Positions 13,906-24,720 of a stretch of DNA of 64,000 nt are shown here, piece after piece. How positions within the stretch are numbered: the first letter of the stretch is position 1; the number at the start of each line of letters is the position of its first letter. The notes beneath the pieces are model-generated. The model saw nothing but the letters and a program-made list of their open reading frames with translations. It did no database searches and had not been told where the DNA came from. A program made the translations under genes and the position numbers. Origin of the DNA: Phialocephala subalpina (Eukaryota > Ascomycota > Leotiomycetes > Helotiales > Mollisiaceae); assembly GCA_900073065.1 (NCBI GenBank), contig FJOG01000063.1, forward strand, positions 63,603-127,602, written 5' to 3'.

Positions 13906-14744
13906 ATCAGGGATGATTTTGCATCGATGCATATAGAGTGGCAGAGTGGTGGATGGAAGAGTGCGATCATGTGTTATGAGTATAACGGCATCAAAATTAC
14001 CAGCATCATTAGACAGATCTTAATGGAATCAATGTCTGCGTCAATAAGTATCTTTGTCCTCTTTCTCATGTCCTTTGCTGTGCCTGTCATCTTCAGCTTT
14101 CGTTATTTCTATTACGAGGTCTTCGAACAAAATCCATCCTGGTTTGATACAAGTCGATAGGCTGGCTTCCTGGTTAACGATGCGGGCAATCCTCGAGGCC
14201 AGCGGTTCTCGAGATCTAGCAATGCTCAAAATTCAGGAATCCTCGACATCCCGACAAACCTCATAATCTTCATAACCCGTTCAATTCTCAACATTCAACA
14301 GTCCTCAACATCCAAAGCCAGGAGAAGAAGAAAGACGATAAAATTAATCAATCGTTTCGGGAAACGTCGAAGACAAATAACGAATGAGCCCTCTTGCAGC
14401 TCGAACAAGAAGAGGAGACCAATCTCCAAGGTAGTGAGGATGATGGATGATGGAGATTCTGCTTCATAACCTTCAAATGCAGACGAAGAACTTGTTGACG
14501 AGATCGTCGTTGCTCGAATGTCCGTTTGTGGAAGGGACTTCGCTTAATTTCCCCCACATTTCACTTCGAAAATCCAAATCCAGACTCCTCGACGATCCAA
14601 TTCCCTCAACCTTCTAGGCAGGTGGCTCGACATAAAGCACGGTATGAATTTATTCCCAGTTATTTCGCACTTTCCGACAGTCATGCAGATGGGCAGGAGC
14701 CAGCAAGAGGCCAGGAGGGCAGAGAAAGAAATAGACTGTGCGAT
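13906..14744. other. Region without a recognisable gene
   Basis: This follows the CUL4 stop. Small ORFs on both strands (the longest about 77 codons) show no domain or splice logic. It probably holds the CUL4 3' UTR and the beginning of the repeat-rich zone. Confidence 0.4.
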
Positions 14745-14872
14745 ACATCAGCTAGCTGATCTGCTAGCAGATTAGCCATCATCCATCCTCCGGTCAGCCA
14801 AGGACTTTCAAACGTACCGGTCAATCAGCTAACTAAGTCTCTAGCTAATCAGCTAACTAATCAGCTAGAGAT
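14745..14872. repeat. AGCTGATCAG-type short repeat cluster A
   Basis: The stretch is built from imperfect copies of CAGCTAACTAAT, AGCTAATCAG and AGCTGATC, in both orientations. Similar clusters occur at 15496-15625 and 16225-16350, on either side of a dead repeat-type ORF. This looks like subterminal repeats of a mobile element or a local satellite; the class is not known. Confidence 0.55.
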
Positions 14873-15004
14873 ATTTTTTTTAATGATTTTGGAGTCATGA
14901 TTTGGCGTTTTGGTGGGGCGAGCGGAACGGAAAAACGTAATGGAAGGCTTTTAATTGGCTAAAAACCCCGTGACGCACATGATAACCCCTCTTAAAATAG
15001 ACTT

Positions 15005-15034
15005 TTATTATCATTATTATCATTATTATTATCA
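15005..15034. repeat. TTATCATTA microsatellite
   Basis: A run of TTATCATTA/TTATTATCA units lies immediately before the ATG at 15037 of the dead repeat ORF. Confidence 0.7.
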
Positions 15035-15036
15035 AA

Positions 15037-15495
15037 ATGGTCTCTACTAGAGGCTTAACGCCCTTAGAACTCGAGCAAATTGATCTTACAACGTCTGCCG
15101 ATACTCCTACACCTTCTATTATCTCTCCACCGAACGCATTCTCGGCCCTTGGGAAACTAGTCCTTATATCACAACTTAATTCCCGTCTATATTTTCGATT
15201 AAAGCCTATTTATAACGATAACTATAACCTTAAGAAGCCTCTATATATTAATAAACCGATAGACTACTATCCATTCGTCCCTAGAGAGCCTTTTTACGAT
15301 GATAAGCCTATTCACGTAGCTAGTCTACTCTTCCTGCGCGAAATTAATAACGCCAGAGAGTTCTAAGTTGCCGAGAGAGATGCTATAGCATAAAGAATGC
15401 TTAAATAATTGGCAGAGAAGAGGTGCAATCCGAATGGGAAGGGCCTATGGAGCAGCCATTTTAGACCTATAAATTTATATCTTCACCTACCTTGA
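15037..15495 (+). pseudogene. Dead ORF of an unidentified repeat element, RIP-like stops
   Basis: An ATG at 15037 opens a frame starting MVSTRGLTPLELEQIDL. It meets TAA at 15364, 15391 and 15406 and then stays coding-like to TGA at 15493. All three TAA codons are one C-to-T step from CAA (Gln), in CpA context, which is what RIP produces. Codon use is very AT-rich (runs such as TATATATTAATAAA), unlike the flanking housekeeping genes but typical of fungal transposon genes. I recognise no domain. It lies between AGCTGATCAG-type repeat clusters A and B, which may mark ends of the same element. Confidence 0.5.
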
Positions 15496-15625
15496 GCTAA
15501 TCAGTTAGCTGATCAGCTGGTCATTATCAGCCAGTCAGCTAGAGCCTTTCCTATATCTTCTTGTCGGTCAATCAGCGAGCACATTTTCCCCAGCTGATGA
15601 CCGACCGACCGGCTGATCGCACACT
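15496..15625. repeat. AGCTGATCAG-type short repeat cluster B
   Basis: Imperfect copies of AGCTAATCAG, AGCTGATCAG and GACCGACCGACCGGCTGATC follow the stop of the dead ORF. It shares motifs with clusters A and C. Confidence 0.5.
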
Positions 15626-16224
15626 CTGGAAAGAAAGATTGACAACACAAGGCCTCGCACAACCTCCTCCTCCTTCTTCACCACTCTCTCAAAGACTTTA
15701 GCTAGAATCAGACGACGGAGCCGCGATCCACGAGCGAGAATAGTTGGAACGAAGAACATGCAATAATAGAAGAAACCGTGAGCATAGACGAGCAGCATCT
15801 ATCAATCAAGATACGGAAGATGACCCACCAAGACACCGTCCTTTCCAGACCCTGGCAATGATAACATGCTGTCTAGCATCATTATTTGGAAGATCGTGTA
15901 CAGATCATCAAGCAAAAGCGAGTGAATGATTCGATTAAACTGCTCCTGCCAAGTCGAGATGCTTGCTTGCAACTTCAGACAGAGAAAGAGCTTAGATCGG
16001 GTATACAACACTAGAAAAGGAAATAGTATGTGTAGAGAAACGGAAGCAATGAGGTTTCAATCATGTCACTTCGAGATCTGCATATATCAGGGGTGGTATG
16101 TGGAGTTTCCGCATGAGCACCTTCAAAAGAAAGCGTCTGCGGAGTTGTATTTGTACAGTATGTATTCGAGTGCCGCTGCAATATTCAGACCGAGGACACA
16201 ACCGTAAGAGCGTCTAGAGTTGAG
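15626..16224. other. Region without a recognisable gene, between repeat clusters
   Basis: Short ORFs only (up to about 93 codons), none with a domain, start context or splice sites that support a gene. Bounded by repeat clusters B and C, so probably part of the same decayed repeat block. Confidence 0.35.
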
Positions 16225-16350
16225 CAGAGTGGCCAATAAGTCAGTCAGCCAGTTCATCAGTTGGGATATTGACCAATTGACTGACTTAACTAAAATCCTC
16301 AACTGATTGACTTAAATGATAACTGATCAGTTAGCTGATAAGCTACTAAG
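16225..16350. repeat. AGCTGATCAG-type short repeat cluster C
   Basis: Contains copies of AAGTCAGTCAGCCAG, CAATTGACTGACTTAA and AACTGATCAGTTAGCTGA. It is a more diverged relative of clusters A and B and may be the outer end of the repeat block. Confidence 0.45.
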
Positions 16351-17598
16351 AATAGCATTAGGCAATTTGAGTCCCTTTTTTAGTTACGTTATTCAAACTT
16401 TTCTCCTTTTAAACTCTTATTCGCTTACTTATGGTCTATAGTGTACTCGGCCGGCAACGGATACTGACGGGAGAAGGCTGAAGGGTAGAACCAGGATTGA
16501 ACTGCAAGCTGAAGTTCTGGGAACGTTAGTAAACGTTGTGGAAATAGAAAACTTCTAAGACCACCAGCGCTTAACTGATTTGTACGGACAAAAATGCGTA
16601 TTTAAATCTATACGGACAGTGGCGAGAGGGGACTACCCTTCTTCGCCGTTGCCAATGTCCGGCCATAGAGAAGGTATACACCAGCTTGTAGTAGGAGGTC
16701 GCTCCTCCCTATATCGTTGGCCGATATTGGGTTGTGAAGATGGCAACCATCCTACAATGTCCCAGTTGGCTGGATTTTCTCAGCCCACTTTCTTGGTGAA
16801 ACCTACAGAATACACTGAAACAGATGCAGCATAAACATTTTTGAATGTCCTGACCAGGCTGGGAGATTTAAATATCTGTGTTCAAGCCCTTGTATTATCT
16901 CGTTTGTGACAACCCCGCATCGACTAAGGCAGCTACAACTTCCCCGAGAACACCAAGCACCTGCTTCCTTATTAAATTCTCCCTTATCCATCAAAACAAC
17001 CATCACAACATCAGAAGGTACGCTGAATTGCGTTCTCAACATATGAAAAGTCAGTATGTTCGAGACCTTGTTCGCCCGTTTTCCCTCTGAGTCTTTGACC
17101 ACCCTCCTTTCACTTAATTAACAGTCACAAATCAAAGAACATTTCTGGAGATACCGCTGTCTCCTTTCATCGCCGTCCTCTCCTCTCTATAATCCACAAT
17201 CTAGGCAGGCCTTTGAGTAACGTCTTTATGGTCATTGTCTTTAAGCGGGCTGTCGACTACCTTGCTCTTCATCTCGCACTTCGAAAACTCTAAAGCAAGC
17301 TATTGACACTACTTCAAGCCAAATCATTTCAGACAATATCTGGAAGATAAAGTGCTGATCCTAGTTCGGACATTGTGAAGTATGCTAACCATGCTTGAGA
17401 GCAGACAAACTCTGAACATGGCAAAGGGAGTTATAAGGGAGGCGGGTGTCAAGAAACGAAACACGCTCATCAACGAATCCAACTCGGCGCGACGAACAGT
17501 ACATCCCTTCCCAGCACCGGCGACCTCCGATCACCTATCCCTCAACAGTCCTCTGTGATGGGCATGGACATCCGTCCTTATAAGACCTACGCGTTTTG
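16351..17598. other. Region without a recognisable gene
   Basis: Many short ORFs on both strands, none persuasive. A stretch from ATG 17418 (MAKGVIREAGVKKRNT) is weakly coding-like but ends after about 47 codons. It may belong to the relic that follows at 17599. Confidence 0.3.
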
Positions 17599-17825
17599 GC
17601 ATACTTCTTGCTTTGGTTCGCCGTGGTCTCCACCTCATTCTCCTACGGTCATTCTCAAACCGTCGACGGTGACTATGGACACCTGTTCTTCATAATTACC
17701 TTCGCAGAACTTGGTTTCGTAATATTCACGCTCTATTAAAACTATAAGTCTGCCTTAGAGCCTTGCTGTTGCTCGGCCCTTTGATCTCTCCATACCAGAA
17801 AGTGCTTGACAAGCAAGAGGACTGA
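17599..17825 (+). pseudogene. Relic of a small membrane protein
   Basis: Frame 17599-17736 reads AYFLLWFAVVSTSFSYGHSQ, followed by FFIITFAELGFVIF, two hydrophobic stretches, before TAA at 17737. A second hydrophobic piece (ALLLLGPLISPYQKVLDKQ) lies in another frame at 17760-17825. Two frames in tandem with the same hydrophobic character suggest a decayed or mis-spliced multi-span membrane protein. No family is recognised. It sits just left of the mariner element. Confidence 0.3.
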
Positions 17826-17862
17826 AAGAGCTAAATATCAAGTGCGTCACGTTGTGGATGTA

Positions 17863-17900
17863 AGAGTAGGGGCCACCACCCGTGGCCCACCTAAGCGAGA
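17863..17900 (+). repeat. Left terminal inverted repeat of the mariner element
   Basis: Starts AGAGTAGGGGCCACCAC and ends CCACCTAAGCGAGA; pairs with 19167-19204 at 35 of 38 positions. Confidence 0.9.
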
Positions 17901-17981
17901 ACCATCATTTCAACCCTCACTCTTAAAATCTTAATTGTTCAATGATTTATTAACCGTTTTGCTTGAAATCTTCATTGTAAA

Positions 17982-19082
17982 TTAATGGATAGTAGCTAAT
18001 CCACGTACTGCAATTACATCTTCAATTTTGCAAGTCAATTGCTCAGTATAATAACGAAAATCACGTGGGTCCACCTGATCCCACAGCTTCTGTAACTCCT
18101 TCTTCAAATCCTCTATACTTTTTGGCACATAAGCCAATTTCTTTAGTTCTTCTTTCATCCATCGTCAGACCTTCTCAATTGGATTCAAATCTGGTGAAGA
18201 AGGAGGCCAATTAAAGCCCCGCACACCATGTTGTAGCCTTAGTAATCGAGCACTCCCCGCATGCACCTTTGCCCCATCTTCCATGAAAATATACTCTGGA
18301 CTAAGCTAGTCAAAAAGCGGGAAAACAATAGGCTCTAAGACTTGCTGTAAGTAGGCCTTAGAACAAATGCCTTTTCGTTCAGGGAGCTTCTCTATAAACA
18401 CCAATTCCGATTTATAGTCCTAGCCAATTGCCCCCCAAATCATCACTAACACCCTTCCAGATCTATAAACAGACCGTATGCAATTGGTACACCGCTTTTC
18501 GTCTACTCGTCGAGTCACCCAAATCCTTCCACTCTTTCCTGTTTCAAATGTAGCTTTATCTGACTATATAACCTTCCGCCAATCCCCTTTTTGTCTGCCA
18601 TCATCCCTAAATGCTGCATAGTCGGATGTTCCCCACCACCGGTGTTCCAACGCAAACCCCAATCTCTTCTTAGTTTGCTTGCGTGATATATAGGGCCGTG
18701 GGCATGCAATGCAGCGTCGGTAGCCTGCGCGGCGTAGTTCTCGTCGAATTGTGCGGGCAGAGGCTTGGATGCCTAGTTGAGTTCGGACTTGTTCGAAAGT
18801 AAGGCGGTGCGTCGACCAGTCTTTTGATATATGTCGAATGCAGCGGCGTATCTCTCTTATAGACATCAAGTGAGGCTTCGGGGCTTTCCTTCTGCGCAAT
18901 CGGTGACTTGATTCTTGCCGTAGAATGCGTCGAACTGTGGTCCGAGAGAGGGAAGTCTCCTTAACAATTTGCCGCTAAGATTTTCCTTGACGTCCTAAAT
19001 TGCGTATCGTTATGCGGACAGGAGTAGGCCATTCTCCCTTCTCTTTTTGGGGAGGAGAACTAAAGATAAGGTCGTTCTTCAT
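17982..19082 (-). pseudogene. Tc1/mariner transposase with five nonsense codons
   Basis: One frame runs from ATG at 19082 to TAA at 17982 (about 366 codons) without any frameshift. The N-terminal part has helix-turn-helix segments (RQIVKETSLSRTTVRRILRQ and LTFEQVRTQLGIQASARTIR). The DDE catalytic core follows: first Asp in SDKATFETGKSGR, second Asp in FMEDGAKVHAGSARLL, and the Glu in WPPSSPDLNPIEKV, about 33 residues after the second Asp. Stops are at 18975-18977, 18564-18566, 18420-18422 and 18306-18308 (all TAG) and 18165-18167 (TGA). Each stands where a Trp codon TGG is expected (GKS-RQI, VI-SDKA, IG-DYKS, FD-LSPE, EKV-RWMK). That is a G-to-A change on the coding strand, i.e. C-to-T on the plus strand, as RIP makes. 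Confidence 0.92.
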
Positions 19083-19166
19083 TGCGAATTGTAAGCCAAA
19101 AGGATTAATGGTTGTTGTGATAATTGATGATAAAAAGAGAGTGTAGAAATTTAACGCGTCGACGCG

Positions 19167-19204
19167 TCTCGCTTAGGTGGGCCGTGCGTGGTGGCCCCTA
19201 CTCT
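19167..19204 (-). repeat. Right terminal inverted repeat of the mariner element
   Basis: On the minus strand it begins AGAGTAGGGGCCACCACG. Followed directly by the TA duplication at 19205-19206. Confidence 0.9.
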
Positions 19205-19206
19205 TA

Positions 19207-20078
19207 CGTTTAATATACACAGAATACATGGTATCACGAATATTAGACTATGCTGAACATCAATTCATGAGAAAAGAAGGTTCCCAACACAGAGACTGGC
19301 AGGGAATTCGAGAGAATGGAAAGAGGCAGCCAAGATACAGGAGGAGCAGTCGATAGTTGATCTTTACAGGGCCCATATCCGCCAAGATATAATGCCAGGT
19401 AAGCAAACTATCTCCCAGGACGCAGGGCAAGGGAGCTGACTCCACCAAGGAGATCTCTCAACACGCTACTCCGGTATCTTAGCAGGCTTGCGGTCCTGGA
19501 TTCTAATCTTACACTGGGAACCCTATAAATAATACACGATACTTGCATGGTTCGGCGTCATCTCTGTTGCAAACCGATACCGCAAAGTGGTACCGCAACA
19601 ATCGGTCTGCAGAGAGCGCTCAGGTAGAACTGTCCCGATGTACTCCACAATCACAACACGGGAACTTGAGGGACACAATTAAAAATGGAGTCTTAGATAC
19701 TGAAGGATAAACGTCCACGCAGTTTCCATCGTCTTAGATTTGCTCGAGATGGTGGCTTTGGATGAGACACGAATGGGAACCCTTTGAAAGCATAGCATAG
19801 CGTTCAACGGAGGGTGGTATGATGCCCTATACTTTGCTTCTGTTCTGGATTTAGACTGTTGAGATTCCGAAGGGCAGGGGTTATGAGGATATTAAGTGTG
19901 GCTGGTGTTTATGCAATTGCAGTTGATTGTTGTGGAGTTTCGAGCATAACTTCAACTTGAACATGGAAATCAGCCAAATGGCAGAGGACGGGGAGGATCG
20001 TATGTCCGTGAGAAATTGCAAGAAAATGGGAGCTGAAATTTTGTGTGCCAATCTTGTAACTTGTCTCTGTGTAGATTC
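19207..20078. other. Region without a recognisable gene
   Basis: Only short ORFs without domains or splice support. It contains the unoccupied right flank of the mariner element. Confidence 0.35.
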
Positions 20079-20546
20079 TCAGTTCTTGGATATATACATA
20101 GAAGTAAAGATACATTGTTCTTCTGAAAGTCTCGCTTCTACGAGCACAGCCCCAATTGTTCCCTGTTCTTTCTTGGTGTACATAAGATGTTCTTCAAAAA
20201 GGGTCTTTGAAATCTCAAGCTGGTCGATGGGAAGTTTCTCAGGAAAGGGCATCAACTTCTCATGGGCCTTGGCCAGATCGGATAGGACTGGACTATTGAA
20301 GGTGGTAATCTGAATGTCCTTGATGCCCAGGGGCTTTTGAAGGGCCACCTTAATAGCAAGAATATCCAGTGAGCTCGCACCAAGGTTCCATAGGTATTTA
20401 GTGATGCCCACTTGATGTCCCACGCCGAACCGGTACCGGGGTACTCTTTCTCCTCTTCTTGGTTGAGGTATTGCCGCCATCTCCGCCACCGTTATCACCA
20501 CCAGCACCGCGTTGTTCTTCCTTCCAGCCGCAGGCCAATCAATCAT
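20079..20546 (-). pseudogene. Relic with a probable acyl/peptidyl-carrier domain (PKS or NRPS-like fragment)
   Basis: The minus-strand frame contains TKYLWNLGASSLDILAIKV followed by a hydrophobic IQITTFNSPVLSDLAKAHEKL. The LGxxSL core with its serine, the preceding hydrophobic approach and the following helix match the phosphopantetheine-attachment region of carrier domains in fungal polyketide and non-ribosomal peptide synthases. Neither adenylation nor ketosynthase motifs are visible on either side, and the sequence upstream on the minus strand (to about 20830) has stops, so this is a fragment of a synthase, not a working gene. The start shown (ATG 20546) is probably not biological. The carrier call rests on one motif and could be wrong. 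Confidence 0.4.
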
Positions 20547-21509
20547 GATCAGGCGAACATTCAGGATCGGGGTCAGAGATTGTGTTTATGACGCGATGCT
20601 GGATTTGACAATTTCGAGAGTTTTGGTACGCTTTGAGGACCATTCGAGAGTGGTAACCGGAGACTCTGGAGCTTGTAAAACTAGATTGGATCTTCTGCAA
20701 GACATGTCAGCAAGACTGGTAGACTACAGGAATGTCAGGGGGACAAACATCGACCCCTTTCCACCTCTTCGCTTCGAGGTACTGCCAGTCGTGACCGCCC
20801 TTGGTGGGGTGAAGATGTCTTCTCTTTGAAGGAAGACAAGATAGTATGAAGCCGTTGTGCTTTATCTTTGTGCGACGTAGTACTGTTTGTGCGTTGTGGC
20901 AATGTATGTGTTCTCGAAAACATCGTGGTCGGAGAGAGGCCGAGGCGCATTCTCTTGGTTCTGTGGCGGCTGGCTGGATGAAGGACGGTTCGAAATGTAG
21001 AGAAAAAACCTTCCAGATTGTGAGAGCAGTGTGAGGACAATATGTCTGGGATACTTCCTGAATCTGATGAACATGTCGAAAGGACAGCTTGCCTCAAGCT
21101 TGCTTCAAGAACTCACTGAAATGCAAATGAATTGACTGGATTAGGAAGTCGTAGCGAGATACAAAAGGGGTAGATGCGTGTCCCCGTGACATGCGTCGAT
21201 GGAAATTGTTCCAAGATTAAGTTTGTGAAGCTTGTAGAGTTGCAAAATGGTGTAAGAGGAGTCAATTGTTTGTGAAAAAATATGATGTGGTCGGGCACGC
21301 GTTTTCCCAAACGAGCTAATCCCTGCCTGCCTGCTTCGACCGATTCCACCAGAATCGTACTTTCCCCAACACTTCCCAAGTTCTCTCGTTCTTGCAATGC
21401 GGCCAACGCAATCGCTGGTGGACCATTTCTTTATACCACAGCTAATATTATTTCAAAGTTCGATGGTCCCGCAGGGTGTGCTGGCGGCGAAGAAGGCTAA
21501 TTTCTTCTT
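20547..21509. other. Region without an intact gene
   Basis: Short ORFs on both strands. A minus-strand stretch near 20700-20810 (DWQYLEAKRWKGVDVC) is weakly coding-like and could be further relic of the synthase fragment, but I cannot identify it. Confidence 0.3.
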
Positions 21510-24112
21510 TTGACAACAGCAGACAAAGCACTTCACCAACTAAGAACGGCCATGCAGCCGGCGCTTTGGCAGCATATCTCTATTCTGAAAGTACTCGCTG
21601 CTCTCTCTCTCTACAACTTGATGATCCTAGCCAATGGTACGCACAGTCCTTCGGCTCTCTTCTTCAGCCACCTGGACTCCAAGTTCGATCCCCTGCTCGG
21701 CCTGGGACAGTTTGTTCCGCCTCAGCTCGTCAACACGGTCTTTCGATCTGTATCAAAAAATACCCACCTCGCTCTCATCCCTCGCTAACCACGATGGAGA
21801 TTCGACTCTAGATTCGATCTCCGTAGGAACTCGATCTCGTCAAAAGAAAGGCTATTGAGGAGGTGAGTAAGTTGCAAGCACAAGCCATCTAGGGGCGCAA
21901 GGGAGAGTGGAAGGAAACAATATCTCAACCTAGATATAGGCAGAAGGCGAGGCAAGAAGTGTTCAGTTTACAAAGAGGCACGTCTCCATGCCTCGGTTCC
22001 CCTTTCTAGCACCTCGCTGACTATCACCCACAGTCTCAAGACCTGCTAGCCGAGTACGAGCCCAATATCAAGGAATAGCTGACCTTCCCATAGATTTTTG
22101 AACAGGGTGTCGAAGAGTGCAAGCACAGAAGAGCACGAGAGAAAGCCACGGCTGCAGCCTTGTTGACTCGTATGGAGGCATACAAAACTCAGTGCGGTGA
22201 TCTTGACAAATTGATGGGGTCTTTGCTGAGGTCATTAGACAATACAGTGGCCATGATGAAGTTCTCGAGACAGAAAACTGTCGTACGAGTACTGTGGGGA
22301 GGCAGGAAGGGATGCCAAAATAGGTTCTAGGAAATGTTCGAGAAGCTACGCACAATATTGTGACACCCTTCCTATATCAACTGTTTGACGCTTTGATACC
22401 CCACCGAAATGTTTATTATTGCAACCTCGTTTTCCGAGAAAGCTCCTGCTTGATACTATTTGCAGGCCGAGTGACAGCATAAACTGAAAACTCTGCGAGA
22501 AAGGGATACTCTAGTAGGAGCCGTCCTCCAAGCGATAAACCTACAACCAGATGCGCATCCTTTTGTCAGTAGATCAAATGTAGAGGCCTGAAGCCTGTTG
22601 TTGCAGCAGTCAACTGTTGCCTCCTGAGCATGGCTTTCAGCCTCGGAGTACGGTCTCTGGCAAGCTGGCTGCTTCTTCGCGTCGCTTCCCACTTGACGTT
22701 CCAAAACAACAACCCATTCTCTCCTTTTCACAGTCGCCCCACCGATCTAAGTATCACATCTAAAGGAGGTATATTCCCTATCCTTCCATACTTTTTGCCG
22801 ATCTTGACGCGTTACAGCGGTGCCATGCATAGTTACCAAGTTCTCACAGAATGCGAAACAGCATCCCGAAGCTCTCTTCGACATCCAACACGTTTCCTCC
22901 GAATGAACATTTGCCGAGATATCGGGCCGATCAGCCAGAGAACTGTTAGCTTTGCCAATGTCTGCAAGAAGTGCGGCGATCCTCCTCGAGTTATGTGGCA
23001 GATTCTTGACCGACTTGAAGGAGATGGTGAACGAGTCTCTGGAACTTACGAGCCGCGATCTAACCTTGTCTTAGCAGGAATCGCGATAGGCCGACAAGAC
23101 TTCGCAAGAGTTTATTGGAGCACCGTTTGATGGATCTGGCATCCTGAACCAATTATCTGGATACCAGAATTCGCTGCGAAGGCCATCTCCGCGGCCTCTC
23201 ACGCATACGACGCGTGTCGCCAGCTAACTCATCAAAGCTGTTGCAGCTGCGTGGCGCAAGAAGCGAGGCCTTTCCACTTCGGAGCTCAACTCTGTCAAAG
23301 CCTTTGCTGAGGCTTGCCGCCACGAAGAATGCGTTCTCCGCCTGGAGCAAGAGATCCGTTGTTGAAAGTTTTAACTGTTAGACATTATTCACACATCACT
23401 ACCAGTCAGAGCTTGGTGTACGCTGTCACCAAGACCTTCTAACTGCAAATTACCACCTTCTCTACCATGACCGCCATGTGTATTCTCGCCAACGGAATCG
23501 CTGCTCCATACACCACATTGGTGGCATGCTCTACGAGGGAGCGGTTGGAGGAGCACCTGTGGTCTGGATTGAGTACGTGAAGGATGCTAGGTATCATGAG
23601 ATTCATGGAGCTCATCGAACTCTGATCAAGCCTTCTAATCTTGAGGGTATATAGGTTGTTTTTGAGGCTGCGATGGAGGCTCGTGGTGTTTGAGCGGTCC
23701 TCTAGAGCAAGCCACCAAAGTAGAAAGAGCATGTGGATCAGGTTCAAGAAAAGGATGCACCGCTATCAAGCGGTGAAGCCTTTGCTTCCCTTTCAAAAAA
23801 TGATTTTTTTTAAAGGACGAAACCAAAGGGTTCTACCACCCATACTTCCCTTTCCGTCCTCAAGTTTCAAGGCTAATCTTTTCCTCTTTATAGGATAGAG
23901 TATCCAACAACAGCCAGCACCCAGCAGATACGTCAGACCCCCACTGCAACAAGTTGCCTGATAGAAATGCCTGGGAGGACCAAGATTATGATTTTTATGA
24001 ACGTCCCAATGTCGACCCAGCCGTTCTGTACGAAGCACAGTCTGGTCAAGTTAGCAACCTCCTCGCAAACAATACAGTTGTCCTACTGTCAAAAAGACGA
24101 TACAAGTGGTAA
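21510..24112 (+). pseudogene. Large decayed gene of unknown family
   Basis: A coding-like trace runs along the plus strand. A hydrophobic leader lies at 21510-21788 (frame 3). A coiled-coil stretch around 21848-22335 (for example LLTRMEAYKTQCGDLDKLM) shares its frame with a helical stretch near 22842-23360 (RELLALPMSARSAAILLELC, AVAAAWRKKRGLSTSELNSV). A spliced exon from about 23413 contains GGMLYEGAVGGAPVVWIEYV. A final exon follows the acceptor near 23895 (NAWEDQDYDFYERPNVDP), ending at TAA 24112. In-frame stops are TAG, TAA and TGA at places where Gln or Arg codons would be one C-to-T step away. Short ORFs in other frames, such as 22630-23130, are shadows. No domain family is recognised; exon boundaries are approximate. 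Confidence 0.4.
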
Positions 24113-24720
24113 CAACGAGGTGTTGACAGTTGAAGAAGAACGAGATGTGATGATCAAACTTGGCAACACACGAAGATAATACGGGAGGATGGGGAGGAGA
24201 GGAAGGGGGGAGGAATGCCTGTTCGAGCGTCATTTAGAAGATGTCTGGGTCCGGGAGAAGAGAAAGCGGAGAGGAACCGGGCGGAGGTAGCAGTAGAGGC
24301 AAAGAGAGACTCTAATCAGGACATGTATACTTTTGAAATGAAATTGTTGGTACAAGTATATTGGTGCCATGGTAGTTGTAAAAGTGCGAAAAAAACTCAA
24401 CAGTAATTCAATCACAAGAGGATCACGGCTCGAATCACAGTGAGAAGAAGTTGAGAGAACATTTTCATTCATAGAAGTGCTAGCTCACCCTAAGAGCAAC
24501 CTTCAAGTATCAGCAGTCCCATAAACCCCATTTTTCGTATCATATCGTAATCATCCGCGGTGCAGCAGTGGCTACCGGAGATGTAAAAACAAAGGAAATT
24601 TGCTAGAAGCAAGCAGGTTTGGGTATCAGGAACCATGATAGAGACGCTGATGAAGTATGCGACACAAAGTGCAATCCTCCTCCAAGAAGTCATCCTCGTT
24701 TCCAACCACAGCCCACTTCG
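24113..24720. other. Region without a recognisable gene
   Basis: Contains the downstream flank of the decayed gene and of the GH16 relic (opposite strands). Only short ORFs are present, including antisense reading of the same bases. Confidence 0.35.

Larger units (their letters stand above)
17863..19204 (-). mobile_element. Tc1/mariner-type DNA transposon, complete ends, RIP-inactivated
   Basis: The element is 1,342 bases, flanked on both sides by the TA target-site duplication (17861-17862 and 19205-19206). Its ends are 38-base terminal inverted repeats beginning AGAGTAGGGGCCACCAC, at 17863-17900 and 19167-19204, with three mismatches. It carries one transposase gene on the minus strand. 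TA duplication, size and the transposase catalytic motifs all agree on Tc1/mariner. The transposase frame has five internal stops, so the copy cannot move by itself, although its ends look usable in trans. Confidence 0.93.

Noticed and set aside
22630..23130. 166-codon plus-strand ORF
   Set aside because: The other frame through the same bases is more protein-like and continues into the neighbouring exon traces; this ORF is probably a shadow of the decayed gene.
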